Source: Thraustochytrium sp. TN22
Taxonomy: Eukaryota; Sar; Bigyra; Thraustochytrida; Thraustochytriidae
Assembly (NCBI GenBank): GCA_013306675.1
Contig: JABLUY010000137.1
Location: forward strand, 35,692 to 99,691
Length of the DNA: 64,000 nt
Reading direction: 5' to 3'
The notes below the pieces were generated by a model that did no database searches, had not been told where the DNA came from, and saw only the letters and a program-made list of their open reading frames with translations. How positions within the stretch are numbered: position 1 is the first letter of the stretch; the number at the start of each line of letters is the position of its first letter. The translations under genes were made by a program, and so were the position numbers. Positions 1 to 8,981 of this stretch are shown piece by piece.

Positions 1-94
1 GCAGTAGCTAGCTAGAACGTCACCGTGGCGTGTACACCTTGTCTCATTTCAGTGAATGCGTGCAGCGTGTGGCTGGCAGTGTTTTTTCTAAAAA

Positions 95-1306
95 TTAAAG
101 CTTGGCCTGCGGGACAGGGCGCTCCTCCTTGAGCAGCGTCGCAAGGTAGTTCTTCAGAACCTGGGCGGACCAGGAGTGCTTGCTGCTGGTTGGGTAGTCC
201 AGGCTGTGCCCGCCAGTCGCTGTGCGGAGGAGCAAGAGGTGCTCGCTGGCCTCAAAGTCCTCCGCGAAGAAGTAGTTTCCCGGCGCGATGAGATCGTTGT
301 AGGCCGTAATGAAGAGCGCAGGACGCTCGATGTCGTGCAGGAAGCTGCCGCAACTCGCTTCGCGCGCGTAGGCGGCGGCAGTCTTGAAGCCTTTAGCGCG
401 CGCGAAGGTACAACCGAGGAAGTCCCGCATGCCCTTGGCCTCGGCGAGCTTGTCCAGGTCGCAGACGTCGGGGGCAAGGGCGAAGACCTCGCGCTTCCGC
501 AGGTACATGGCGCTGAGCCCCTTGGCAAGGACGGGATCGATGATGCGGCCCTGTACCGTGTTCTCCAGCGACATGGCGCAGCTGACCAAGTCGAGCGAGC
601 AGCTCACGATCGCCGCGCCATCGAGGCGGCAGGCCTTGCCCTCTTCGCCAAGGAACCTGGTCAAGTTGCAGCCACCGAGCGAGTAGCCAACGGCGAAGAA
701 GCGCTCAGCTGCCGGGCGCATGGCACCGATGTGCTCCACGACGCGCCGCAGGTCTTCGGTGTAGCCGTAGCCGAAGAAGAAGGGTGAGATGAGCTCGTTG
801 CCGTTGCGACCGCGCGGGTTGTAGCACGCCACGAGGAAGCCGTCCGCGACGAGCTCACGCGCCAGGCGCCGCACGGTGCCGCTCTTGCTGCTTCCCAGCA
901 TGGACGGCAGCACCAGCACGACGGGCGCGTCCTCCCTATCCTCGCCGACCCAGTCGAGCGAAACGATACCGGCCGGCACCACCTCCGGGCAGCAGGTGGC
1001 GCCCTCGGGGCGCTGCAACTCGGGCAGCTCGATCACCTCGCGCCGAAAGCCTTTCGCCACGTCCGCCTCCTTCGGCATGACCAGGTCCGGCAGCATGGTC
1101 TGCAGCAGGCTCGTGGGCGCCCACCACGGCTCCGAGTACGAGGCGGCGACGGCGCCCAGGCCCAAGGCCAGGCGCTGCGACTGCTCGCTGGACGTCTTGT
1201 AGACGGTCTCCGTGCCGCTCATGATGCGCTGCTGCGCCAGCCTGGCCGCGAGCAGCACCAAGGAGGCCGCTGCCGCGTGGCCGGCGTAGGACGTGAGCCC
1301 ATCCAT
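95..1306 (-). CDS. Alpha/beta hydrolase, ABHD1/ABHD3/EMB8-like (copy 1)
   Basis: 403-residue serine hydrolase of the alpha/beta fold. The nucleophile elbow GYSLGG (207-212) places Ser209. Asp338 in AYNDLIAP and His367 in GGHSLDY stand where the rest of a catalytic triad is expected. PRGRNGN (164-170) and the overall layout match the ABHD1/ABHD3/EMB8/YheT group, whose characterised members act on phospholipid or ester substrates; the substrate here cannot be read from sequence. Residues 8-24 are hydrophobic and could be an N-terminal membrane anchor, as is usual in the group. The start is the first in-frame ATG and the stop is TAA. It lies downstream of a same-strand paralogue of identical length, so the pair is a tandem duplication. 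Family assignment is secure; substrate and membrane location are inferred. Confidence 0.9.
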   Translation of the reverse strand: MDGLTSYAGHAAAASLVLLAARLAQQRIMSGTETVYKTSSEQSQRLALGLGAVAASYSEPWWAPTSLLQTMLPDLVMPKEADVAKGFRREVIELPELQRPEGATCCPEVVPAGIVSLDWVGEDREDAPVVLVLPSMLGSSKSGTVRRLARELVADGFLVACYNPRGRNGNELISPFFFGYGYTEDLRRVVEHIGAMRPAAERFFAVGYSLGGCNLTRFLGEEGKACRLDGAAIVSCSLDLVSCAMSLENTVQGRIIDPVLAKGLSAMYLRKREVFALAPDVCDLDKLAEAKGMRDFLGCTFARAKGFKTAAAYAREASCGSFLHDIERPALFITAYNDLIAPGNYFFAEDFEASEHLLLLRTATGGHSLDYPTSSKHSWSAQVLKNYLATLLKEERPVPQAKL

Positions 1307-1901
1307 CAGCTCTTCAAGTTCAACTTGCAGTTCGGGTCACGGTCGCCGTGACGCGCGCGGGGTGCGCAGTCGCGAGTCAGTGGCCGCCGCGCCGCCAGCG
1401 CGTGCAGCGCAGTGCCGGCCGCCGTGCAGCGCAGCGCAGCGCGCCGTCTTGAGGTCCGTGGCGATGCGAGGGGGGGGGGGCGCGCGGGCGAGCGCAGGCC
1501 GGCCACGCGGCCGCGGCGACGCTATATGAGAAATGCGATTGCCTACACCGATGCGTGGCTACCTCAAGGCGCTCTCGCCTACACTCACTAGGCCTTGGCC
1601 TACCTGTGCAGCGAAATACTACCGTGAATTGTTTACTTTGAACGTGGCAAGAGCGGAGTGTGAATGTGGAACGCTGGCCCAGCTGGGCGGCGGCGGCGGG
1701 GAACTTAGGCCGCGCCGCGGGTACGTATCAAGTTCTCGTTGCATTGATGAGGCAGTGATTTGACCTTGAAGAGGGAAATGTGAGCGCTACACGTTTACAG
1801 TCAATCAGAACCTTTGCCGCCGTGCAGTGGACCAAGCGCTTGACAAGGTGGGCAAACGCGCCAGCCCATTTTGAGATCTCTGCAGTGGAGGGCATCACTC
1901 A
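1307..1901. other. Spacer between the two hydrolase paralogues
   Basis: About 0.6 kb without a supportable gene. It carries the 3' flank of the upstream paralogue and the promoter region of the downstream one. The part nearest the downstream start (1320-1530) is very GC-rich, with a run of about ten G near 1468-1477. The remainder is more balanced in composition. No tRNA or mobile element is visible. Confidence 0.6.
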
Positions 1902-3113
1902 TCAGAGCTTGCTGCTGGAAAGAGGAGGGTCCTCGTCGAGCAGCGTGGTGAAGTAGCGCGCAATGACGGGCCCCGACCAGGAGCGCAAGTCTCGCAAATC
2001 ACCGGTGGGGAAGTTAAGGCTGTGCCCGCCGGAGGAGGTTCGCAGGAGGAGAAGGTGGTCATTGTTCTCAAAGTCCTCCTTGAAGATGAAGGCATCGTTG
2101 CAGATGATGTCGTTGCGTGCCGTCAGGAAGAGCGTAGGGCGGCGTATGTGCTCGAGCCAGATGTCGCTGCTGGCCGCGCGGGCATACGCGCGGACATTCT
2201 TGTAGCCGACGGCGGGGGCAAAGGTACACTCGACGAATTCCTCGATGTTGCCGACCTTGGCCAGTTTGTCCAGGTCATACACTTCCGGGGCGGTAGCAAG
2301 GAGCTTCCGGTGGTGCATGAACATGCCGCGAAGGCCACTCCCGAGGAAGTAGTTCAGAATGCGGCCCTGCACGGTGCCCTCCAGGGAGACATTTTGGGCC
2401 AACATGTTGAAGGAGGTGCCAATGCAAGCCGCGCCATCCAGGCGGCAGGCATCACCTTCCTCGCCGAGGAACTTGGTCAGGTACGAACCGCCCATGGAGT
2501 AGCCCAGCGCGAAGAAGCGCCTCGCCGCGGGCCGCGATAGGCGAATGTGCTGGACCACGCGGCGCAGATCCTCCGTAAAGCCATAGTCAAAAAGGAAAGG
2601 AGACACGAGCTTGTTCCCGTTGCGGCCCCGCGGGTTGAGACAGGCGACCAAGAAGCCTGCCTCGGTCAGCTCGCGCGCCATGCATCGCACAATGCCGGCC
2701 TTGCTGCTGCCGACGACGGAGGGCAGGATGAGGATGACGGGGGCGTCCTCGCGGTCCTCGCCGAGCCAGTCCAAGGAGACGAGCCCGGGGGGCACCACCT
2801 CGGGGCAGCAGGTGGCGCCCTCGGGTCGCTGCAGCTCTGGGAGCTCGATGACCTCGCGCCGGAACTGCTTGCCGACGTCCTCCTCTGCGGACATGACGCC
2901 TGACAGCAGCGTCTGCAGCACGCAGGTGGGCGCCCACCAGGGCTCCGAGTACGAGCCAGCTACCTCGCTCAGACCGTCCGCAATTCGCTGCGACTGCTCG
3001 CTGCCCGCCTTGAACTCGAGCTCTGTCTCGTTTGTCGCGTGTCGATACGCCAGTCGCGCCGCAACTAGAGCAGCGGCGGCGGCCGCCGACACCACAGCGG
3101 AGCGCCCCTCCAT
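1902..3113 (-). CDS. Alpha/beta hydrolase, ABHD1/ABHD3/EMB8-like (copy 2)
   Basis: 403 residues, colinear with the neighbour at 95-1306 through almost its whole length. Both share the block from SYSEPWWAPT through ELQRPEGATCCPEVVP and the LDWxGEDREDAP segment. The nucleophile elbow is GYSMGG (204-209, Ser206), with Asp335 in TARNDII and His364 in SGGHSL as likely triad partners. An Ala-rich hydrophobic N-terminus (6-22) may anchor it to a membrane. The two copies differ most at the N- and C-termini and in the region around residue 235 that would cap the active site, so substrate range may have diverged. Same strand as copy 1, with separate promoters implied by the 0.6 kb gap. Substrate unknown. 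Confidence 0.9.
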   Translation of the reverse strand: MEGRSAVVSAAAAAALVAARLAYRHATNETELEFKAGSEQSQRIADGLSEVAGSYSEPWWAPTCVLQTLLSGVMSAEEDVGKQFRREVIELPELQRPEGATCCPEVVPPGLVSLDWLGEDREDAPVILILPSVVGSSKAGIVRCMARELTEAGFLVACLNPRGRNGNKLVSPFLFDYGFTEDLRRVVQHIRLSRPAARRFFALGYSMGGSYLTKFLGEEGDACRLDGAACIGTSFNMLAQNVSLEGTVQGRILNYFLGSGLRGMFMHHRKLLATAPEVYDLDKLAKVGNIEEFVECTFAPAVGYKNVRAYARAASSDIWLEHIRRPTLFLTARNDIICNDAFIFKEDFENNDHLLLLRTSSGGHSLNFPTGDLRDLRSWSGPVIARYFTTLLDEDPPLSSSKL

Positions 3114-3771
3114 TTCAACTTCTTTGGGGATGCAAGCTTCCTCTCGAAGCGCTGGACTTGCGCGTGAAGCGCGGGTGCTCGCGTCGATATCGTGCCCACG
3201 CGAGCATCAATTACGATCTTGACTGCGCCGCGCGGCGCTGCGCAAGGCCAGCTAGATAGGACAAACTTTGATAGTGAGATCCCAAGGATCCCAGGCACCC
3301 CCTGAGGATCCCAGGCACCTCCTCTCCCAAATCAACGTGACGTAAACGCTCGGTCCGGGACCCGCTCGAGCGACGTCAAGTTAGACGCGGTGTGATGCGT
3401 AGGATCGGAGGAAGCGCAAAGCCTGGCCATACCCGACGTACCGCCGCGCCGGCGCCGTCACGGTGCGCCACCGTCGCCGGCGCCGCGTACCCTCTCACCA
3501 GCCTGGCCGCCCCGGCCCGCCGGCGGTCGAGGGCCGCCGGCAGCGTGACAGACAAGTGATAAGGCTCCAAGAAACGTTCTTCCATTCACATGTCAAGGAT
3601 GGCGGCCACTCGACTCGCCTTGAGCGGGTCAGCCTGACAAGCCTTGACAAGGAGATCGGAGAGAGTCACTGCAGCGGCTACGTGGGTGACTCGACAAAAG
3701 CCAGTAAGCGGCCGCGATCAAGGCCGCGACAGCTACGCCAACGACAGGGAGCCAACAACATACAATTTCAA
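3114..3771. other. Spacer upstream of hydrolase copy 2
   Basis: Promoter side of hydrolase copy 2 and 3' side of the RNA-binding protein gene. It contains a short direct repeat: GGATCCCAGGCACC at 3286-3299 and again at 3306-3319 (20-base period). Nothing else is identifiable; frames here are short and of low-complexity composition. Confidence 0.5.
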
Positions 3772-5241
3772 TCACTTGCGCTTCTGCTGGCGCTTGTTCT
3801 TCTGCGCCTGCGTGCGCTGCTTGTTGGACTTGTTGCGGATGCGGCGGCGGGCGGCGACGGCGCCCGTAAAGGTCGCGCGCGCGCCCTGGAAGGCGAGGCT
3901 AGGGACCTCGCTGCCACCGCTGCCGGCCCCGCCCGGTCCGCGCCGGTTCTGGTCGCGGCCGCCACGGCGTGCGTCTCCAGGACGACCAGGGCGGCCGCCG
4001 GGGACCGAGGGCCGCGCGCCCTCCTTTTGCACGCGCGTGATGCGCAGCGGCCGGCCCATGAGCTTCTCGCCGTTCAGCGAGAGCGCCTTGCCAACCATGC
4101 GCGACTGCGTGAAGAGCACAAAGGCAATACCCTTGCCGAGCTGCGACTTGCGGTCCCGCACAACGCGCACGTTGGCGACCTCAAGGTCGGCGTTCTCAAA
4201 AAACTCGCGCAGCTCCTCCTCGGTGGCGCGCGTCGGCATGTTGCCGACGAAGACGCTCAAGGTCGGTGCGAACTCGGTCTTGCCCTTGCCAAGCGCCGAG
4301 CCGACGCGGTCGACGCGCAGGTGGCGGCCGTGGAAGTCGGTGTCGTGCGCCTCCTCGACGGCGCGCTCCGCGCTCGCGGCCTCCTTGAAGACCACGTACG
4401 CGTTGCAGGTGGCGGCCTCGGCGTCGATGTTGTTCTTGGACGCAGCGACGCGCATCATGAGGCGGTACGAGGACTTGTGCGGGACGGCCGTGGCGGCGAT
4501 GGGCACGGACCGGAGGCGCAGAGACTCGATGGCGCCAAAGGTCGCGAAGCGCTTGCGCACCTCCGCGCGCACGCGCTTGAGCACGACGGTCTCCGAGTCC
4601 TCGCCCATGCGCAGCGGCACATTGCCGACAAAGACGGTGCGCGCGGCCACCTCGGGATCGTCCTTGTCACGCGCGCCCTGCGCGGTCTTCGAATCCTCCT
4701 CTTCGCCTTCCTGCGGCAGTTTCCCCTCCGCCTTGCGGGCAACCACGGCCGGCTCGGACGCCTCGTCCTCACCCTCGACCTCGTCCTCAATATCGCCCTC
4801 CTTCTGGATGCCCTCCTCGGCGTCCTCCTCCTCCTCCTCCTCCTCCTCCTCGTCGTCGCTGCTGTCTCCCTCTTCGGCCTGATCCTCCTTCTCCTCCTCT
4901 TCCTCCTCCTCGGGCGAGGGCGGCGCCGCGGGCTTGCCCTTTGCCTTGCGCGCGGAAGCAGCAGCCTTCGTCTCGGCGCGCTTGGGCTCCTCAGCGGCCT
5001 CCTTGGCGGCCTTGACGTCCTCGTGCTTGGCGCCCTTCTTGCGCTTGCTCAGGTCACGCTTGGCCGCCGCCACGGGCGCCGCGGCCTCCGGCTCGGCCGA
5101 GGCCTCATCCTCGGCCGGCAGCCTGCGCTTCTTGGTCTTCTCCGGCTCCGGCGCCGAGAACCCGAGCCCGAGCCCGCCGCCGCTGCCGCCGCCGCCGAGC
5201 AGCTTGCCCAGGTCTCCGGGCTTGTACGTGGGGAGCGCCAT
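3772..5241 (-). CDS. Nucleolar RNA-binding protein, RBM34/Nop12-like, two RRMs
   Basis: 489 residues from the ATG at 5241 (MALPTYKPGD). The frame is open further upstream, but that stretch is low-complexity and its first codon is far into the spacer, so the internal ATG is preferred. Residues 40-190 are a disordered Lys/Glu region with long acidic runs. RRM1 covers about 200-312 (RNP2-like TVFVGNVP at 202-209; RNP1 position NAYVVF at 280-285) and contains a long insert. RRM2 covers about 327-405 (VFVGNMP, KGIAFVLF). The tail is RG-rich then strongly basic (KNKRQQKRK), as for nucleolar proteins. The arrangement matches human RBM34 and yeast Nop12, a factor in 60S subunit / 5.8S rRNA maturation. 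That role is inferred from the family. Divergent from the Hsp33 gene. Confidence 0.85.
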   Translation of the reverse strand: MALPTYKPGDLGKLLGGGGSGGGLGLGFSAPEPEKTKKRRLPAEDEASAEPEAAAPVAAAKRDLSKRKKGAKHEDVKAAKEAAEEPKRAETKAAASARKAKGKPAAPPSPEEEEEEEKEDQAEEGDSSDDEEEEEEEEEDAEEGIQKEGDIEDEVEGEDEASEPAVVARKAEGKLPQEGEEEDSKTAQGARDKDDPEVAARTVFVGNVPLRMGEDSETVVLKRVRAEVRKRFATFGAIESLRLRSVPIAATAVPHKSSYRLMMRVAASKNNIDAEAATCNAYVVFKEAASAERAVEEAHDTDFHGRHLRVDRVGSALGKGKTEFAPTLSVFVGNMPTRATEEELREFFENADLEVANVRVVRDRKSQLGKGIAFVLFTQSRMVGKALSLNGEKLMGRPLRITRVQKEGARPSVPGGRPGRPGDARRGGRDQNRRGPGGAGSGGSEVPSLAFQGARATFTGAVAARRRIRNKSNKQRTQAQKNKRQQKRK

Positions 5242-5629
5242 GGCCGAGCGCGCCTCGCGACAACCCGCCCCTGCCCTTCGCGAGCTCGCGTGCTCGCGGC
5301 CGGCACAGGGCGCTCGCGGCCGGCCTGGCGCCGCGCGGGGGCTGCCTCCCGCGTCCCTCGCGCGCGGAGCGGCCGGGCGCGGCGCGCGGCGGGCGGCGGG
5401 GTCGCGGTTCTGCGCGGGGCCAGCCAGTGAATTTTTAGGCCGCTTAGGGACGCGCGCGGCCCGTCCCGCGCGCACAGCGCTGCAAAGAGAGAGAGAGAGA
5501 GAGAGAGAGCCTGAGAAGAAGAGAGACAGACAGAGTCTGATCGCTCGGAGGAGGGGCTCCGCGCGCGACGGGGGCGCGCGGGCCGCAGCGCACCGGCAGG
5601 CGAGGGCGCGGGCTGCCGCGCACGCCGCC
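5242..5629. promoter_or_regulatory. Shared upstream region, RBM34-like / Hsp33
   Basis: The 388 bases separating two divergent start codons must carry promoter functions for both genes. The notable element is an (AG)n tract at 5486-5509. It reads as GA on the Hsp33 sense strand, about 120 bases before its ATG. No TATA-like element is obvious in this GC-rich stretch. Confidence 0.5.
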
Positions 5630-6744
5630 ATGAAGCGCGCGGTGTTCTACCAGAGTGAGTTGGGCTGGGCTGGGGATGACATGACCTGACATGGGCTGGG
5701 CGCGACCTCGGAGGCTGACTCGCCGCGCCGCGCTGCGCCTCTGGGCTGCTTTGCGCGTGCATGCGTGCTTGCGTGCGTGCGTGCTTGCGTGCTTGCGCAG
5801 CGCGCGACTTCGTGCTGCGGACGGAGCTGAGAGGGTGCCGGGTGAGCGTGACGAGATGCACGGACGCGCTGCGCGAGGCGCTGGTGCGCTGGGGCTGGAC
5901 CGGCGAGGGCGTGGAGGTGCTGGGCGAGGGCGCAAAGGTGCCGGCGCCGCCGCCCGTGCCGCCGCCGCCCGTGGCGACGCGCCGCGAGGTGGCCGAGCAG
6001 GCGCTCGGACCGCTGCTGGCCGGCGCGGTCGCGGTGAACGCCTTCCAAAAGGGCGAGGAGCGCCTCGAGACGCTGCTCCGCGACGCGGCCGGCAGGCCGC
6101 TCGCCCGCGTTGAGGCGACGCACTCGGGCCTGGTGCGAGCGGCCTTCTCGCCGGAGCCCTTCGCACAGGCGGACGGGCTGCCGCGGCCGGACTCGCTCAT
6201 CGTGTCCAAGGTGCTTTACGATCAAGCCGAGCCTTACCTGTCAAGTGTTCAGGCGCCGAGCGTGCCGGAGCTCTGGGACGCCTTCTTCGAGCGTTCGGAG
6301 CAGATCCCGACGCTCTCGCTTCAGCGCACGCGGCTCGCCGAGGACGGCACGGTGGACCTGTGCGCCGCGATCACGATCCAGGGTTTGGTGGGCGGCGAGG
6401 ACTCGCCGCAGGAGCTCGTGGACTCCTTTCGCGACCAGCTTTCGGAACCCGCCGTGCTGGACGGCCTCCAGGGCGCTAACGGTGCGGACTGGCTGCGCTC
6501 TGTGCTGCCGGAATTGCCGGCGGACTTTGAGGTCAAAGAGCGCGACGATCCGGACCGCGGCAAGCTGCTCTCCGTGCAGCCGGTGACCTTCTTTTGCCCT
6601 TGCTCGCCAGAGCGCCTGGCGGCGCGCATTGCCGGTCTGAGCGAGGACCCGGCTTCGCTCTTCGAGGCGGACCAGGCTGCGCTGGAGGCCGTGTGCTCCT
6701 ACTGCAACAGCAAGCACGACATTCCGCGTGAGATGGTACTGTAA
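5630..6744 (+). CDS. Hsp33-type redox-regulated chaperone (one intron)
   Basis: Coding parts are 5630-5654 and 5801-6744, giving 322 residues beginning MKRAVFYQTRDFVLRTELRG. Hsp33 is a holdase activated by oxidation of a zinc-bound tetra-Cys centre. The C-terminal centre is intact: Cys274-x-Cys276 (FFCPCSPER) and Cys307-x2-Cys310 (CSYCNSKHD). The 31-residue spacing between the two pairs equals that of E. coli Hsp33 (Cys232/234 and Cys265/268). The N-terminal DFVLRTEL corresponds to the usual start of the Hsp33 fold. A proline-rich insert at 55-66 is unlike bacterial versions. No organelle leader is evident, so a cytosolic location is likely. Hsp33 is mainly bacterial but occurs in algae and some protists. 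Intron and spliced frame agree with the family N-terminus. Confidence 0.88.
5655..5800 (+). other. Intron in the Hsp33 gene
   Basis: 146-base GT-AG intron with donor GTGAGT at 5655-5660 and acceptor TTGCGCAG ending at 5800. It interrupts codon 9 after its first base. Splicing joins CAGA to CGCGCGAC in frame and restores a typical Hsp33 N-terminus. The distal half is made of GCGTGCTT-like repeats. Confidence 0.85.
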
Positions 6745-6848
6745 ACAAGGACGAGAAGAAGACAAGACATGACAAGACAAACTCAAAAAGGCAAGCTCGT
6801 CATTGATCTCTTGGCGCTGTTCTCACTGTCTCAAACCAACGGCGGGGG

Positions 6849-8216
6849 CTAGGTCGCGGCTTCGAGCTTGGCCTCGTCGGCGTCGAGCTTGTAGGGCTTA
6901 AAGTCTTGGAGCACAGCAATGTACTCCGGAGAGGCCTCGACGTAGCAGTCGGCGCCCAGGTAGCGGTCCCGGTGCTTGTTGATGAAGCGCAGCAGGCCGT
7001 TGAGGATGCGGCGGTAGAGGTCAATTTCGTGCGGCAGAAGCTCCGAGGTGCGCAGCAGCTCGGGCAGGTTGTAAATGTAGCGCAGCAGGTGCTCGGCGCC
7101 GTAAATGTGCGTGAGGCGCTTCCCCTTGACGTTGCGAACGATGTTGGGCCGCGCGACCAGGTGGTCGTCCTCGTGGCCCGGGTTCTGCTCGCGAATGGCG
7201 TCATACTGGAGGAGCTCGAACTCGTAGAGCAAGTTGCTCTCGAGCGCGCGCTCGAAGAGAACGGCAAGCCCGTCCACGGTGGCCCGCAGGTCCTCCTCGG
7301 AAATCTTGCCCACACTCGAGGCCATGCCCATGGGCTGGCACGCGTGCTTGGTAAACTCCAGAAAGATCTGGTACACGGAGTGCTTCTTGGGCAGGCGCAC
7401 AAGCGCGCGGCGCTGCGTGATACGCTCGAAGTCGTCGATGAGCGCGCGCTTGAGCGGGATCGGGATGGAGATGCGCATGACGCCCTCGGCCGCGGCCTCT
7501 GCCGCCGTCTTGCCGTCATGCAGCTCCGTGTCCGTGGCGTTGGGGTCGTCCGCGCCGTGGTCGTCGTTCGCGGTGCGCCCGCGCTTGCGGCGGCGGCCCA
7601 GTACGCTGCTGGCGCCAACCCCGCCGCCTGCCGCGCCAGCCTCGCGACGCTTGCGCGCGGACTGCCGCGCGTCCTGGAGCTTCTTCTCCCTTGCCTCGGC
7701 CTCCACCAGCTTCTTGAGCTGCGAGGATCGCTTCGCCATCTCAGGGCTGTCCTGCAGGATCTGCTTCACCCATCGGTCGTATCTGGACTTCCACCCGTGG
7801 AAGTGCACCTTGAACGGCTGATCAGGGCGCCCGGCAAGGTTCACGCGCATCACCTTCACCTGGTACAGCACGTACGGATACGTGTCAGACCCGGTGTCCT
7901 CGCGCACGTATCCGGACGTGCCGCTCTTCACATCCTCGGTCTCGATGGCGCGCTCCACCTCGGCGCCCACCAGGTCCTCGTCCTCGTCCGCGTCCGCGTC
8001 CTCGCCCTCGTCCCCTTCCTCGTCCTCCTCCATCGCCTCGGCCTTGGAGCCGTTCTTCGCCTCGCCCTCTTCCTGCTCCTGCTCTTGCTGCTGCTGCTGC
8101 TGCTGCTGCTGGACATCATCCGCGTCCCCCTGCTCGCGCGCCGCGGCGGCGGCGCCCTGCTGCTCCTTCTCCACGACGTCCTTGCCGCGGCCAACGTCCT
8201 TCTTCTCGGCCGCCAT
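6849..8216 (-). CDS. MRG15/Eaf3-like chromatin protein (chromo barrel + MRG)
   Basis: 455 residues from the ATG at 8216 (MAAEKKDVGR), which has a good initiation context; the open frame before it is low-complexity. The N-terminus is poly-Gln and acidic (36-100). Residues about 113-165 (YPYVLYQVKVMRV, FHGWKSRYDRWV) match the chromo-barrel domain of MRG15, Eaf3 and MSL3, which reads methylated histone H3. Residues about 245-440 form the MRG domain (ISIPIPLKRALIDDFE, LPELLRTSELLP, INKHRDRYLGADCY). Such proteins are subunits of NuA4-type acetyltransferase and Rpd3/Sin3-type deacetylase complexes and act in transcription and repair. The membership is inferred from family. The linker between domains (180-245) is basic. 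Convergent with Hsp33 and divergent from the CSB ATPase. Confidence 0.92.
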   Translation of the reverse strand: MAAEKKDVGRGKDVVEKEQQGAAAAAREQGDADDVQQQQQQQQQEQEQEEGEAKNGSKAEAMEEDEEGDEGEDADADEDEDLVGAEVERAIETEDVKSGTSGYVREDTGSDTYPYVLYQVKVMRVNLAGRPDQPFKVHFHGWKSRYDRWVKQILQDSPEMAKRSSQLKKLVEAEAREKKLQDARQSARKRREAGAAGGGVGASSVLGRRRKRGRTANDDHGADDPNATDTELHDGKTAAEAAAEGVMRISIPIPLKRALIDDFERITQRRALVRLPKKHSVYQIFLEFTKHACQPMGMASSVGKISEEDLRATVDGLAVLFERALESNLLYEFELLQYDAIREQNPGHEDDHLVARPNIVRNVKGKRLTHIYGAEHLLRYIYNLPELLRTSELLPHEIDLYRRILNGLLRFINKHRDRYLGADCYVEASPEYIAVLQDFKPYKLDADEAKLEAAT

Positions 8217-8981
8217 GGCGCCGGTCAGCAGCCGCGCGGACGCGAGCGCGAGCGCGAGCGCGGGCGCGGGCGCGGGCGCGGGTGCGCTCGCTCGCCGCCG
8301 TCCCCTTCGAGCGCGCCTCCGGCGGGCGGCCGAGCGCGCGCGCGCGGTCGAGCGCGGTCGCAGGCGAACTGATAGTTTGTTCAACCCAAATGATTCCAAC
8401 CACGGCAGCCGCAGACTCGGAGCAGCGACTTGGCTCGTTCAAATCAAATTCAAATCCCCAACCGGGCTGGCTGGCGCGCGGGCGCGGGCGCTGGCGCTAG
8501 GCTGGCGCCGCAGCAGCGCGACAGGCGGGCGGCCTGCGCTGGCAGCGTCAGCCAGCCCCGTCGAGCCGTGAAGGCACCGCCGCTCCATCCTCGCTCATTG
8601 ACGCTCGGGCGGAGAACCTGACGGCGTCGGGCAAGGGCGAGCGCTACGACGAGGCGGACTACGAGGCGGCCGCGCTCGGCCTGAAGATGTGGTCCGCGAG
8701 GCTCGCCAAGCAGACGAGGCGTGGCCCTGTCGCTGGAACGTGAGCGCGAGACGAGCGCGGAGAGCAGCTCGGGTTCGTTTGCCCGGTGCTCAAGCGGGCG
8801 AGTGGTGCGGCGGCGCGCAGAACCCCACCCAGGTCGCAGACGATACTCTCGCGCTCCGCGGCACGGCGCAGGCGCGGGCGCGGGCGCGGGCGCGGCGCGG
8901 GCGCGGGCGCGGGCGCGGCGCGGAGGCGCTCGAGGCGCTCGCGGCCGACTCGCGGGCGGGCAGGCGGGCGGGTAGCCCAGC
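8217..8981. promoter_or_regulatory. Shared upstream region, MRG15-like / CSB-like
   Basis: 765 bases between divergent starts. Two hexanucleotide-type GC blocks are seen: GCGAGC/GCGGGC units at about 8243-8282 next to the MRG15 start, and GCGGGC units at about 8870-8925 before the CSB start. Between them is a plus-strand frame with protein-like composition (separate entry). Confidence 0.5.
8501..8743 (+). other. Protein-like open frame without a start codon
   Basis: An open plus-strand frame from after the TAG at 8498-8500 to the TGA at 8741-8743. Its second half, from about 8597, has balanced protein-like composition (IDARAENLTASGKGERYDEA, then DYEAAALGLKMWSARLAK), unlike the Arg/Ala/Gly noise of neighbouring frames. 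The only in-frame ATG is at 8687. A donor-like GTGAGC follows at 8740, and TAGCCCAG directly precedes the CSB start codon. Joining the two would keep frame with MAETSGEH. It may be an alternative 5' exon of the CSB gene, a gene remnant, or chance. I do not recognise the peptide. Confidence 0.3.

Noticed and set aside
3463-5430. 655-codon plus-strand frame opposite the RBM34-like gene
   Set aside because: Leu/Arg/Ala-rich mirror of the acidic and basic tracts on the other strand; the minus strand carries two clear RRMs.
6906-8372. 488-codon plus-strand frame opposite the MRG15-like gene
   Set aside because: Antisense Leu/Val/Arg-rich reading; the minus strand has chromo-barrel and MRG domains.
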